Below are positions 12,137 to 25,009 of a stretch of DNA of 64,000 nt, in pieces (position 1 is the stretch's first letter; the number at the start of each line of letters is the position of its first letter). The position numbers were made by a program, and so were the translations under genes. A model generated the notes under the pieces. It was not told where the DNA came from. It made no database searches and saw nothing but the letters and a program-made list of their open reading frames with translations. Source of the DNA: Anoplolepis gracilipes (lineage: Eukaryota; Arthropoda; Insecta; Hymenoptera; Formicidae); assembly GCF_047496725.1 (NCBI RefSeq), contig NC_132980.1, forward strand, positions 11,300,572 through 11,364,571. The letters run 5' to 3'.

Positions 12137-15100
12137 TTATCTCGATCTGCATCGCTTCAATAGAAAGACATAGGCTAACAAATGGAAGATGACGTAAATG
12201 ATGGCCATGAGGATGATGTCGGGCCAAAAATTGCGCTCGTCGAAATCGTAACGATTTAGTACCTCGGTTCCTTCGGTGAGACAGGGAAGCTCGACTGTTT
12301 CGCAGGCTATTTACAGCAAACAGATCATTGTACATCTCGTAAAAAAAATATGAGTATATTAATGTCCAGTGTAACTTACTTATGTTGAGTACGCCTTTCC
12401 ATTGAACAATCGTGAGAGCTTCCGTCGAGTGCAACAACCAAGAGAAATATCTTACCCATCGTATATATACGGGTAATGAGCTGTCAATTATCGAGTAAAA
12501 AAATCGATAAAAGAAACGTAGAAAAATTCTATGATGTAAAGTCACAGAGGAAAAAGGAAGAGATTGAAAATAAAATTATAAAATTAAATGGTAAAATTGT
12601 TGCGCACGATTTAATTAATAAATCTTTCTCGTTTAGAAATAAAAAGAATTTTTCATTCATCTTTTAATAATAGCTTTGAAAATTAACAGAGAAATTTTTA
12701 TTAAAATTTACTTGTAAATACCTGAGTTTGATGAAAGGACCCATGGTCAACATGAGAATATAATCGAAGGGTACCAGATAGGCCATTGCCAGCGGCACGC
12801 TTTCATAGACGGCCGAGAAGAAACATCCTGAGAAACGCAAGAGTTGCATGCATGAATCTAAATCAATTACAACAATTGATCTTTATGCTTACCGCAAGCG
12901 GTAGATACATTCATCGTGAATATAACCACCAGGAGAGTCGAGCCGAAAGCGTCCATCGTAGGACGTAGTCCCGCGAGCCAGTACATTATCGCGGCGAACA
13001 GCACCGGTTCCACCAGCAAACCCGGTATCTGAAAATTTCCGAAATAATGCGCACGAGATTTTCGAAGGAAATGACAGGAGGAATCTCACCAACCAGCGAT
13101 ATCATTCGCGCCACGTAGTAAAGATGAACGGGATACATGCCCGTCTTGTACTCGCGAAGCAGAAGCGGCAACTCCTGCGGGATCAACGCCAAGGTCGCGT
13201 ACATGGGGAAGAACGTGTTCTCGCACACTAAGAGATATATGACACCCTCCACGGCTTGGATGCCCAATTGATCGAGGTTGATGGCGCCGACGAAGCACAG
13301 ACCGGCGGTCGTCGCGATGCTCTACAAGCAAGTACAATTTTTTGCGTACGAATGTCACATTAGGATTTTATAATAGATTTTAATTACGTATACAGGGTGT
13401 CCGGTAAAGATTGAATCAACGCCCGTGAGCAGGTAGAGCGCATTAACCTGGATATAAAAGTCCTCTATCGTTTTGCGATTTTCGCAATAATTATTGAGAA
13501 ATTAATTAAAAAATATCGACCAATTCGTGTGAGTATTATTAACACGTGGCGAGAAAAGTCAGCCCGCTGTCACGCGGTTGCTATTACAGTTGCACGCATA
13601 GTAACCCTGTTGTAACAGGAGGCTGTCTCTTTCCTAGCAACTTTTCGCAGAGCACTAATATATTGGCGCGAATTGGTCAATATTTTTTAATTAATTTCTC
13701 AATAATTATTGCGAAAATCGCAAAATGATAAAGGACTTTTCTGTTCAGTTTAATGCGTTCTACCTGCTCACGAGCGTTGATTCAATCTTTACTGGACACC
13801 CTGTATATATATTTAGCAGTGTTTTAAGAAAACAGAATTATTACACGCATACATATAAAAAAATATAAGAAGTATTGTATATACAATATCTGTATGTTGG
13901 ATTTTAAATATTCTTTTTCTTCAAACACTACTCGTGTGCAACAATTAAAAGAAAAAGTCTCGAACATTTTCACGACTACTTACAACCTTCTGCAGTATCC
14001 TAATGAATTGTATCGAAGGATCCCGCAGAACTTGCAGAAGTCCGCGATGAATTAGCCAGTAAAATCGAAGCCAGCAGCGCGGTTCCTTGCTGCATTAAAT
14101 CGTGTTTATGCATTAAGCGGAAATAACATAATTAAGTCATTAGGTTTTCCTCGATATTTTCAATATATTCACCGTCTGAATTAATTTCAAAATATCTTTG
14201 GAAAAAAATACATGTACTTACAAGGAACGTAATTTGCAAATATCTCCCTTGACCTGAACAAAGAGATAAAGTATAACAATCTTCTCAATTATTTCTTTTT
14301 TTTTTAACATTTATTAATTATTTTGATAATAAATTTGCTTACAGTGCGTCGAATGGTATCAACCTCCTGTTGCAGCGTAACATCGATCTCGTTGCATGCT
14401 TCGCTCGTGAGATATGCATCGCAAATCTTCTGCGCGATTCTTCCGCTACCATCCGCGTCGCCGGAAGCGATCGCTAGAGTCGCTACCAGGAAATCGGCTG
14501 GATTATAATTGCGTGGACACTTGTAGCCTTGACTGCGGATGACAACGACAATTTTAGTTTAACATTTTCTAGAAAGGCATTCTTTTATAGCGATGAAAAA
14601 GAAAGAAGGAAATATGCAGGTCAGTAATCGCGCAAAAATAATTACGAGCTATAAAAAGTAAATTAAATCAGGTAAAAATATGTAAAATATTTTACGTTTA
14701 TTTTGTATATTTTATATTTTTTAAACAATAAAATTTCACTGAAAAGAATCACACACAGTTGGTAATGCTAGCTGACTTTTCAGTGAAATATTATTATTAT
14801 GAATGAAAAATAAGACAATATTTTTTATTTTCGTCATTGTTTTAATCAGTAATAAGAGTGTAGGGTAAACTAGGGTATGATAGCCATAGGCTGTAATTTT
14901 TTTCAATAATCGATACATAGTACGAGTTTTTAGTCATTATCAAAGACAATCGATATTTACAGTAGTTTACGTGTATACATTATTCGAAATAACGATATTG
15001 TGAATCTTATATCATATTTTTACTTTTGACTGCAAAGTTTTTCATTTGTCCACTAAAAACTGTTATAACGTCAAATAAATGACAGTTAAGTTATCGTAAT

Positions 15101-16819
15101 CGACGTTAGACATATTATAAAGATATGTAAATTGTTATATGACCTGTAATTTTTACTATTTTTTTATAAATATTATGGTCATCTTTTCCTTAAAAGTTGG
15201 GTAAGATGGCCAATGCTTATGTTGTACTATGATATTTTGATAATATAAAATTTCTATTAAATATTTTCCTTTTAATTTCGATAATATTACGTAATTTAAG
15301 CTTCAGGGAAGATAATATGTCAAACACTATATTAAAAAATAACCAAAATATAAGTATGTTTTTTGCATTTTAAAAAACTATGGCCATCTTAGCCGAGTTT
15401 ACTCTATTATAAAGATATGTAAATTGTTATATGACCTATAATTTTTATTTTCGTTTTCACTATTTTTTTATAAATATTATGGTGTTCTTTTCCTTAAAAG
15501 TTGGGTAAGATGGCCAATGCTTATGTTGTACTATTATATTTTGATAATATAAAATTTTCCTTTTAATTTCGATAATATTACGTAATTTAAGCTTCAGTGA
15601 AAATAATATGCCAAACACTATTAAAAAATAACAAAAATGAAAACTATGGCCATCTTACCCGAGAGTTTACCCTACATACATACCTGGAGAAAAATCGTAT
15701 CGCTTGTGTAGCGGTACCAGCGAATGCCACTCTACCGCCGGCTAAAAGGATTATACGGTGAAAGCTGTCAAAGATGACAGAACTCGGTTGATGTATGGTG
15801 CACAAGATGGTGCGATTTCTCGATGCGAAAGATGTCATGTGCGTGACAAGGACGCTGGCCGAATGCGCGTCCTGTCCCGTCGTCGGTTCGTCCAGGAACA
15901 GCACTTCAGGATCCGTCAACAACTGCGAGAAAAAATTTTGTTACAAAGTTGAAAATTCGATTAGATAGAAATAAACACACGTAGAAGTGTACCCACTTCA
16001 GTAGCGAAAGCCAATCTCTTCTTTTCTCCACCCGAGAGGACTTTGCCATCGTCACCGCCACCAATACGAACATCACGTCTCTCCGTTAGACCCACGTCCC
16101 TCAGCAAACGATCGATCTTCAGTCGAATGCCAGACACGTGGATTCTTCCGTCCAGTTTCATCCTAGCCTGACGAAGAGATACACGTTAAAAGCGTGAGAC
16201 GCTTGAAAAAAAAAAATTACTTAGGCTTACCATGAACCAAATATGCTCGAGCACCGTCATCGTCTCGATAAACATGTCTTCCTGATGCATGAAGCCACTG
16301 TAACGTCTCATGTATAACGAGGTAGCCGATGCACCGTCGACGCGAACATCACCATGCACGACGACGCCGGCTGTCAATTGGCGAGCAAGAGATGGGTTTT
16401 TCAACTTGTTCTTTCTTCAAAAATATTCAAAGATTGAAAGAGACTTCTACTTACATCCTGTGCGAAATGCCAGTGCCATCATCAGCGAGCTTTTGCCAGC
16501 ACCGCTATGTTACAGAGGGAAGAAGAAAGAATTTCGATTAGAAACGACACGTCAGTTGATCGCAATACGTGTTATTATTAATTGATGAGGTAAATAATTT
16601 ACCTGCCTCCTAAGATCGCGGTTAGCTCGCCAGGTCGTACGACACCTCGGACTGGAAAAAAAGGATAATCAAATATTATATACCATGCTGTTCTTATTTC
16701 ATATAAAATGTTAAATACCATTACTGATGAGCTGCTTGCTTAGGGTGTATCGATTTCGATCCATTGCATAAACAGACAAGTTTTGCCAAGAGAGCATGTC
16801 GCACTTCTCGTACGTCGAT
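12137..16819 (-). CDS. st: scarlet-type ABCG half-transporter (eye pigment precursor)
   Basis: An ABC half-transporter of the White/Scarlet/Brown group. In Drosophila, Scarlet pairs with White to load tryptophan-derived ommochrome precursors into pigment granules. Exons (minus strand): 16819-16719, 16651-16603, 16504-16455, 16370-16231, 16167-15997, 15922-15684, 14532-14343, 14253-14222, 14089-13984, 13321-13094, 13028-12893, 12827-12722, 12480-12380, 12306-12137. All joins keep frame. From the first ATG (16797) the model is 598 residues. Visible are Walker A GGSGAGKS (41-48), signature LSGGEKKR (150), Walker B VLFLDEP with an unusual D-loop TTGQDA (Gln180), the H-loop TIHQPSS, then the ABC2 membrane domain including ACGCFFS and SVPLAMAYLVPFDY, which are close to Drosophila Scarlet. 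The C-terminal NITCETVELPC also matches Scarlet. The first exon opens in phase 2, so an upstream coding exon is likely; I could not fix it (the 17770-17892 region is a weak candidate with no in-frame ATG). Confidence 0.9.
13391..13805. mobile_element. long-TIR MITE, CAGGGTGTCC family, copy B, in a scarlet intron
   Basis: The left arm (13391 to about 13525) and right arm (about 13672-13805) are near-perfect inverted repeats of about 130 bp. They start TACAGGGTGTCCGGTAAAGA and end TTTACTGGACACCCTGTA, with TA borders. The spacer is unique. It lies in the intron between the exons 14089-13984 and 13321-13094. It has no transposase, so it is a non-autonomous element. Confidence 0.9.
14861..15674. 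mobile_element. MITE, TAGGGTAAAC family, copy C, in a scarlet intron
   Basis: Left end TAGGGTAAACTAGGGTATG at 14861, right end GAGAGTTTACCCTA ending at 15674, with TA borders. An internal extra right end (GAGTTTACTCTA) near 15395-15406, plus two copies of GTTGGGTAAGATGGCCAATG, show the same nested or tandem structure as copy B, in the opposite orientation. The right border lies 8 bases from the GT of the splice donor of the scarlet exon 15922-15684. Confidence 0.9.
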
Positions 16820-18522
16820 CTTGATATAAGGAAAAAAAGGGACGAAGAAAATACAGAATTGGAAAATGATAACATAAATAATTCTCCTTTTTAAAAAAAT
16901 AATTTTTCAAAGTATCTTCCGCTCGCGATAATTGTATATTGATCGCGAATTTTATATTTGATACGCAATGTTAAAATCTTGTATTTTCTTTTAATTTAAC
17001 AGAATTAGAAACGTAACAAAGAATGCAGTTAATTTCTTATCTCGTTCACCACACAATTTTATTTCATTTTAGTATTGCACGATTATTTATTTAATAAAGT
17101 CAACTGTGTAAGATTCTTCTCAGTGAAATTTCATTGTTTAAAAAATATAAAATGTACAAAATAAACGTAAAATATTACGTTTACATATTTTTCTCTGATT
17201 TATTTAATCAAATATCTCTTTGCTTTATTGCAGATAATACCGACCAACAAATGGAAAAAAAAAATTTGGACAAAATAGTGTGCTGATGCACAACTTGCCT
17301 GATGCACTAATCTTGAACTTTGACGAGTAACGCAAAGGACGAGAAACCGACGACGAGACGCGAGATTGACAACTAAAGGCAAACGAGGCTATTGCAGTCG
17401 CGTCGCGTTTGCTACCACCACCGATGCACCTGATGCACTTACGTTAGCTTCCCTTCTTCGACTCTCGTTGAATATCACCGATGCGATCGGCAAATCGGTT
17501 ATCAATATTCAAAATTTGGCTGTAAAATTTATCCAAGAGATACAAAAGTTTAAATATTATTTTTTTCTACATATAACACGCGTCAAATATCAGTTATATT
17601 TGATTGTCCTTAGCAAGTTATTCTCTCTCTCTAATAATTTATTTTTAGAATGCAAAATTATAGCGTAAATTTTTCTAATCAATAACGAAATTAAAATAGG
17701 TCAATGACCGATGCAACCTGACACCGGTAATGCCCTCAAATCAATATAGCTTATACGGTACCCACCTTGAGGCTTCCGGAAATTGTCCACTTCGTTCGTG
17801 ACTCGGACCTCGCGGTAATCGAAAACCGAAACCCTACACGTGGAGCGAGACGCTGTCGATTCGCTATTGGAATTGTCATGCGTTATTTTCAACGATCGTT
17901 ACAGCTGAGACAATAACGACATATCTTTGACATATCGTATTGCCTATTTCCAGTCGAATGACAATCTCGGCGTGATCAGCAGGCCGCGAACAATATCGCG
18001 GCATCGGCAAACGTATGAATGTATCTTGATTTTTTTCCTACGACTCTTGCTCTCCCAAGATTGTCTCTTACGTTCTATAATATCTCCCCCTCGTACGTGC
18101 GGTTGCACGGTATGATTGGCAACCGGTTTGTAATAGTATCTAGGCGCGAGCGAAAGAGCGGTCAACCCCGATACAGGAAACGCCAACATATATATGTAGA
18201 TGGTAGCTGCAGGTCGCGGGAGATGCATTTCTTCCAGTTCCTATTACGTCGCCTTTTTGCGGTCGGTATGCGTCAACATCGATAGCCTTTAACGAGACTT
18301 GGGAATTTTACATCTAATGGGCCTCGTATTTGTAAATTTAAAAAAAACGTAACGTCTCCATGTGTAACTTGTCCTTATTTATTTTGAATTGTTTTTTGAC
18401 AATGCAACGTACATTTAAATTTGTATTTAAATTATTTATTTTTTTATTATTTATAGAAGTATGCTATACAAACAATAAGAGGAAAATCTGTGATCCATGA
18501 TGACAAAATGCAATGATATGGA
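16820..18522. other. white-scarlet interval: scarlet 5' region
   Basis: Sequence between the first confident scarlet exon and the white stop codon. It should contain the scarlet promoter and missing 5' exon(s). The 17300-17460 and 17770-18280 stretches are GC-richer and the rest is AT-rich. A minus-strand open frame at 17701-17892 runs into a possible donor (GG/GTACC, about 17767) that would be in phase with the scarlet exon starting at 16819, but it lacks an ATG. Confidence 0.35.
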
Positions 18523-18820
18523 TTACTTGGAATGGCGAGTTTTCGACAGTAGGGCGAAAAATGCCAATAGACGGAACGCCGCGATAAGCGCGAACAAGCA
18601 GAGAATGTCCATCGAGAAATCCTCCTCCCTAAAATTATAAATTTGGAGAATGGTGTGTCCTGATTTCGGACACGTGACGTTGTTTGTAGTGCAGGCTATG
18701 GAATCAATCTTTGCCCACTGGTTGACCAAAAGAGCCTCGTTGCCGTAACGGAACCAGGACAGATACGAGAACCAGATAAAATAGGACGGCACGGACCTAT
18801 CGTGTGAATACGTTGATCAG

Positions 18821-18884
<64 letters not shown>

Positions 18885-21800
18885 TGAATATTAATATCGG
18901 AAACAACTTGCAATACTCACGCTGTGTTTAGAAAAAAGCCGCCAAACAGCAAGAACGGTATTATCACCGGAGGACCGACGGAGAGAGCCGTAGTCACGCT
19001 ATTGCTGATACAGGATATCAGATAGCCTATGAATAAAATGAAGAGATTAAGTGCCAGGACCCGAAACGCGTTTCCGTTTAAAGCTATCTTGTCGGAAAAA
19101 AAAATATATATGTATATAATCAAACATAAATATATATAAAATATGTCTTGTATATGTAAACTCTGTGCAGAAAAAAATAATAAGAAGAATAATTTTTTGT
19201 ATCGTTTTTTTTAAAAAGTGAATTTTTCCTCGCTTCTTCAAATATAAATATTTCTAAAAAAGAAAAAAGAAAAAAGAAAAAAATTATTCTGCCATATAAA
19301 TATTTTTAAATTAGTTTTCTTATATTTATCTTATATTTTTTCCCAGATATGATTACCAAACGAGGTCGACACGTTGGCCACGAGAGTCAACACAGCGGCG
19401 GCAACAAGGAAGTGTCTCACGTCGGGATATAAGCCGATCATGGGATAAACAATGACGGTGAATATCAGCGGTATCGCTAGGAATATCGGCGCTTCCGCGA
19501 GCGTCTTGCAGATGAAGTAGACGTCAGTGCGATACATTCCATTTTTGTGCTCGCGAAGGAATATCGGTAACTCGGCGCAAAATACCTGTACGAGTACGTT
19601 TCTATCTTATTCGGCATTTTTTCAAAGCATTTCTTCCAACAAAACTTGAAATAAAAATTGCAAATTGCGGCTCAACTTATGTCTTGAAATCTCACGTTAA
19701 TGACAGCGAAGACGTTCTGAAAAGTCATGCAGCTGAGGAAAATGAACAGAGCGCCGTTGATGTTCATCACGCCATCCAGATCGATTCGCTGACCGAAGTA
19801 AGTGACGCCGATCAATAGGGAAATCATCTGTGACAGAAAATTCGCAAATTCGTTTTTTTCTTTATCTACATCTTTATAAAATTTGTTGATATAATTTTAA
19901 ATTTCGCAAACTAGACCAAAGGAAAGAAATCCTTTATCATCGCATAAAAATTGAAGGAGCGAGTTGATATACTCTCTTCAATTAAATCGATAAAAATAAA
20001 ACCTATTAAAAAAGTAAACACTAATGACTGAATGTTTGTCCGTAGAAAAAGAAAACGCACGACGGTCTGTAGGAGCCGAACTTTGATGAGGATCGGTTCC
20101 TTGATCACCGACAGCCAGGACCGCCACAGGACAGCGCGAAACTGCTCGCACCAGCTCGCCTTGTAAGGTGAACAACCGGGATCTTTGGAGTGACATTTGA
20201 AGGAACTTTCGAATTCGTCATGGACTATTTCTACCTCTGTGATGATCTTTTTGCCGTATTCGCTATTTCGAAAAGTGTCGCACGTCGTTTTGATCGCATG
20301 TCTGCAGGCCAATTCGCGTCCCGGTATCACGGCCAACGTTTGCACAAAGTAATCGGCGGGGTTGTAATTGCTGGGACAGGCCGCGCCAAGTCTGGAAGAG
20401 ATTATATATCGTCATAAACAAGCTTTTATTTAAAAAAAAAAAGTGCGACTCTATGTGATATAATTTGATAATTCGACAAGCTTACGTCTTGAAGAAAGAA
20501 CAAGCTTGCGCGGCTGTACCCATGAAGGCGACTCTTCCTTCGGCCATTAATAGAATTTTGTCAAATAGAGCAAATAATTCCGACGAAGGTTGATGTAAAG
20601 TAGCGACAATCGTTTTACCACTTGCTGTTGAAATTTGTCTATTATATCTTTGTATCAAAAGATAACTTTGTTCGTAGCTCTTATCACCTCTCACTCACCC
20701 GCCAAAGACTTCAAGATGGAAACAACCTGATGAGCCATGAAGGAATCCAAGCCGGATGTCGGTTCGTCGCAAAACATCAATGGTGGATCTGTCAGTACCT
20801 CGCAAGCGAAGGACAATCTCTTCATTTCACCGCCCGAAAGACCCTTCATTTTACCAGGTATTCCTATCGTGGTGTTTCGACATTTCGAAAGGGCGAGCTG
20901 CTTACGAAAGAAACATTGAATTGACGATACTTGTTTCAAGTATTCGTAACGATTGATTGACAATTAAAAAAAGTTATCTTACAATAAATTTAAGATGCAT
21001 TTTTATTTTTAATTATTTTTAATAAAAGTAATTAACTTTTATAGTATAATATTATAATATTAATATTAATAATATATACAGTATATAATATATATAGTAT
21101 ATATTAAAAATATAATAATTATATATTATACTAAATAATATACTCTATATAAAATATTGTTAATTTTTAATAAATTTGAACGCGATCGCATTACCTCATC
21201 GATGACTTCATTGACCCGTTTCATCCTCTGCTGACGAGGTATGTGCCGATCCATCCGCACTGTCGCCTGGAACATTAGGTGCTCTGTCACTGTCAACGTG
21301 CCGATAAACAAGTCATCCTGCTGCACATAAGCCATCCTCGAGGTGAGAACGCCCGGCGATACTCTCCGACCGTTGGCGGCCATCAGACCGGACGCGGACA
21401 CCCCACGTGTTCGTCGAAATGTCAGCGTGTTTAATAAAGTCGTTTTGCCTGCACCTGAGGCGCCCATGATTACGAGCAATTCACCGGGATAAGCCACTCC
21501 GCATACTAAAAAAGAAGCATGTATTTTCTGGAATATGGTAAAAAGTCTGTATGCACACACGCGCATTCTACAAATCAAATTATGGATAAAACAATTTATA
21601 GATAATCATGTATAAATATATATACATATATCTAATTATATATAGAATATATATTCATATATTTTTTTCTCTCTTTTTTATATACTCTCCATCTATTATG
21701 TAGGAAAAATAATTAATTATAATAATAAATTGGAATAAAAAATAAAGTAAAATAAGATTTGCAATTAAATTATATGTACATAATATTCTATATATAATCA

Positions 21801-22942
21801 TATATAGAGAATATTGTAAAGTTTAATCGCAAACTTTACAAAAAATGCAAAAATTATTCTTAAAGTTATTTTACAATTATTCCTTTTCTTTTATAAACGA
21901 ATATAGAGTATATGAAAGAAAAGAAAAAAGGATATATATACATATAATTAAAATCATATATTTATATAGGATTACATATAGACTTTTTTTTTACCGGAAA
22001 ACTTTCGCGAATATAAAAAGATGCAGCTGTTATTTTTATTTTTCATTTTTTTTTTCTTTTTTTACCATCTTTTAATATGTGCTTTTGCGCTATGGATTTT
22101 CGGGGCCTGAATGTCAACTGATCCCAGATCCTGTCGCTTTTCGTACTATAATAGACGTTCACGTCGCTCCACGTGTACGTGATTCTGTTGGTGGAGATTT
22201 TGCTGTTGAAATTCACGCCTGTCGACGCGCTTGAAATCGGTTTTAGACTAAAAGAGTTCTCGGGGCTTCCGTCATGCAATCCATCTCTTTCGTTTCTTTC
22301 CTATAACAATAGAGCTTGTTTTCTTTCTATACATTTTTTAATAACGCGTTATAAAAATGTATATCTTTACTAATATCTATATATAAATATGATTTTATAA
22401 TTATTTTTTCTACAACATTATTTGCCAAAAGTTTATCATCGATTACTCGAAAATTTAAACTGCCTCGATGATATATTTGTTAGAGATAAAAAAAGATTTA
22501 TTTTATATAAATAAAAATATATAAATAAAAAATCAAACATTTGTGCGATAAAATTTATTGATTCTATTCAAATCAGAGCTTTGATCACGCAATCAAACTC
22601 TCGCTAAAATCGGAGACTGGAACGAAGCCATACTAAACATGAATGTTGTCAATGTGTCCAAGTTAAAGAGCGGAATTATACGAAATGCATATGTATAGAA
22701 TGAGATACGTAAAGATAAAAAAGATAAGCTCGAAGAAAATGCGCGGAAAATAATCCGATTAAAAATGATGTCAATTTAATTTTCAATGTCATTTGTTTGC
22801 ATTTGCAAAATAAATCATTAGGTCGTAGTTTACTTATCGTACTTACGAAAGAGATTGCATGATAAGTGACCCTTTGGCTTTTACCGGTAGAAGTTGTCGG
22901 GGTCGTGGGAATCAACGGCTCCGTCTCCTCGGTAGCCGTCAT
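18523..22942 (-). CDS. w: White ABCG half-transporter (eye pigment precursor)
   Basis: White is the common partner of Scarlet and Brown in insect pigment-granule import of ommochrome and pteridine precursors. Exons (minus): 22942-22847, 22300-22066, 21505-21195, 20897-20699, 20624-20486, 20391-20061, 19827-19696, 19585-19357, 19026-18921, 18796-18523. They join in frame to 683 residues, against 687 in Drosophila. Visible are NVCGVAYPGELL-like sequence before Walker A GASGAGKT (125-132), YVQQDDLFIGTLTVTEHL, signature LSGGEMKR (234), Walker B LMFCDEPTSGLDSF, H-loop TLHQPSSELF (His291), FRAVLWRSWLSV, TFQNVFAVIN, TLVANVSTSFGYLISC and SVGPPVIIPFLLFGGFFLN. These blocks are diagnostic of White rather than Scarlet or Brown. 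The start ATG follows a TTG-led frame extension, so 22942 is the first real Met. It lies just upstream of scarlet on the same strand. Confidence 0.97.
18822..18882. repeat. (AT)n microsatellite in a white intron
   Basis: About 30 uninterrupted AT units between the last two white exons. Confidence 0.95.
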
Positions 22943-24020
22943 CTTCCTAGACAACTCTTAAATAATCCCTTCGTAGACACACCGACAAGTATACTCAATA
23001 AAAAAAAAAAAAAAAAAAAAAAAAACAAAAAAAAAATACAACAGGCTCTCTGATATCAATTACAGGTAGTGGTTGAACGTGTTTGTATTCGCGTGATGTA
23101 ATTTGCGACACAATCCTTGCAAATCGCAATCGAAAGAAAGCAACGATTTCGAAATCGGTTTTATTTACAACAGACACCGACCAATACAGATCTCTCTATG
23201 TGTACGTTGTACAAAATTACAATAGGTATTCCAATATCGTTGCGAGACAATGAAAAGGAAAAAAAAAAAGCGAGAATGAAATGTGTATGTGTTCGAAAAC
23301 CGCGCACGAGACAGTACGATACGCTTCCGGAAGAACCAGAGAGAGAGAGCCTCTTTTCCTCGCGGTATCGCGAACGCGTGTACGCACATCACCTGCGTGT
23401 ACGACGCGAGAACGACGATATACTATATAACGCGCGTGAATCGGTCGCGAGGAACGCCCCTCTCCGTTCTTCGTCGCGTACACAGTCACCCTATCTCTCT
23501 TTACACACAGTCCCTCTCTGCAGCTAGGTTTACTTTCGGACAAATTCACCCATAAAAATGAAGAATGCGATACCGAAATCAAATTCGGTCGAGAGATTTA
23601 AAGATGTACAAACGTACATGTATCTATACATATAATATTATGCGTGTGTATATGAGGAATTACTTTAAACAATTTAAATATAATATACTAGTCAAGAGGA
23701 TGATGATGATGATGATATGGATATGCAGCATTGTGTAACGCAGTCTGCAACATTATTTATTTTTTTCTCTTTCCTAGAGTGTATTAGAGATCATTATCTT
23801 ATCTTACATTGTGTGTGTGTGTGTGTGTGTGTATGTATATATGTGTATGTGTAAGAGAGAAGAGCGCGCAGTCGTGTCGTCGTTTAGAGCCTTTTTTTTT
23901 AGAAAGCGTAGCGGTCTATTACGTAGGACAACGTTGAAGTATGTGTGACTGTAGCCCTATTGATTCAACTATATCGCTATATGTGGATTGCAGTATTTAT
24001 TAAAATTTTATATATATTTT

Positions 24021-24059
<39 letters not shown>

Positions 24060-24085
24060 GACAAAATATACATAAAATTTTGATG

Positions 24086-24151
24086 AAACGCGAAACTACG
24101 CATTGCAAAATATATATATATATATATATCGTAGTGTGTAGTTTCGCGTTT
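24086..24151. repeat. 14-bp inverted repeat around a TA microsatellite
   Basis: AAACGCGAAACTAC (24086-24099) and its exact reverse complement GTAGTTTCGCGTTT (24138-24151) flank a (TA)n-containing loop. Confidence 0.85.
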
Positions 24152-24958
24152 ATATATCTACATATGTATGTATCTCAAACATATCGCACGCGTGATATAA
24201 TAATTAGGAAAGATTTCATTTGTCATCGGCATGAAATATCATTTCTTTTTGCTCTCAAATAAGAAATAAATGTTCGACGTGAGAAAAAAAAATATTTTCA
24301 GTCGGCAGTGACGTACCTACGCAAATCACTGCAGTTAATTTCGCGTTTGATTGATATTCTAAAGAAGAGAAATATCTCTGGTTATCTCAGAATCAGAATC
24401 GCTCAAAATCGATCATATTTTCGGTGCTGCTCCGTGTCACAGTTTTGCAACATAGATATTGCTTTGGGTTATCACACACTGTCATTGCCAATGGACGATG
24501 CGGAAGAAACCATATCATCCATTATCGAAGCGATCACCAAGCTTCTTTTTCGAATTATAAGAAACGTTGCGACAATTTTCAATTTTTCAATATCACATTT
24601 GACAAATTGAATATAAAGAATCTTTATTTTGTCATATCATTTTGTCATATCATCAAAATTAGTACATCCTTACATTGATTAAGACAATGTAAGGCTTTTA
24701 TTATTTATTTCGAACTCGCGTGTGAGTATCAACCATCACACAGACCTCTTGGCGTATCGCTATAAATATTTTCAAAACAATATCCAATTTTTAACAAAAT
24801 AAAAAACCAGTTTTTATTTTTACACGGTTTCAAATTTAAGATCGCTCGACGGAATTTCAAACTTAGACTAAACTGAGCGAAACTTAAAAAGAATCCTGTT
24901 TAGTGATATGTACCGTACGTCCGTTATTGAAAAACGGTATTTTACTATATCGAACGTA

Positions 24959-24961
<3 letters not shown>

Positions 24962-25002
<41 letters not shown>
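24962..25002. repeat. (TA)n microsatellite
   Basis: An uninterrupted TA run about 400 bp past the PI3K stop codon. Confidence 0.95.

Positions 25003-25009
<7 letters not shown>

Noticed and set aside
19027..19123. Open frame continuing upstream of the ninth white exon (IALNGNAFRVLALNLF)
   Set aside because: Comparison with the White block STSFGYLISC places the acceptor at 19026, so this part is intron.
24308..24678. Overlapping plus-strand frames of 100 and 84 codons
   Set aside because: No domain resemblance, AT-rich and probably 3' flank of PI3K.
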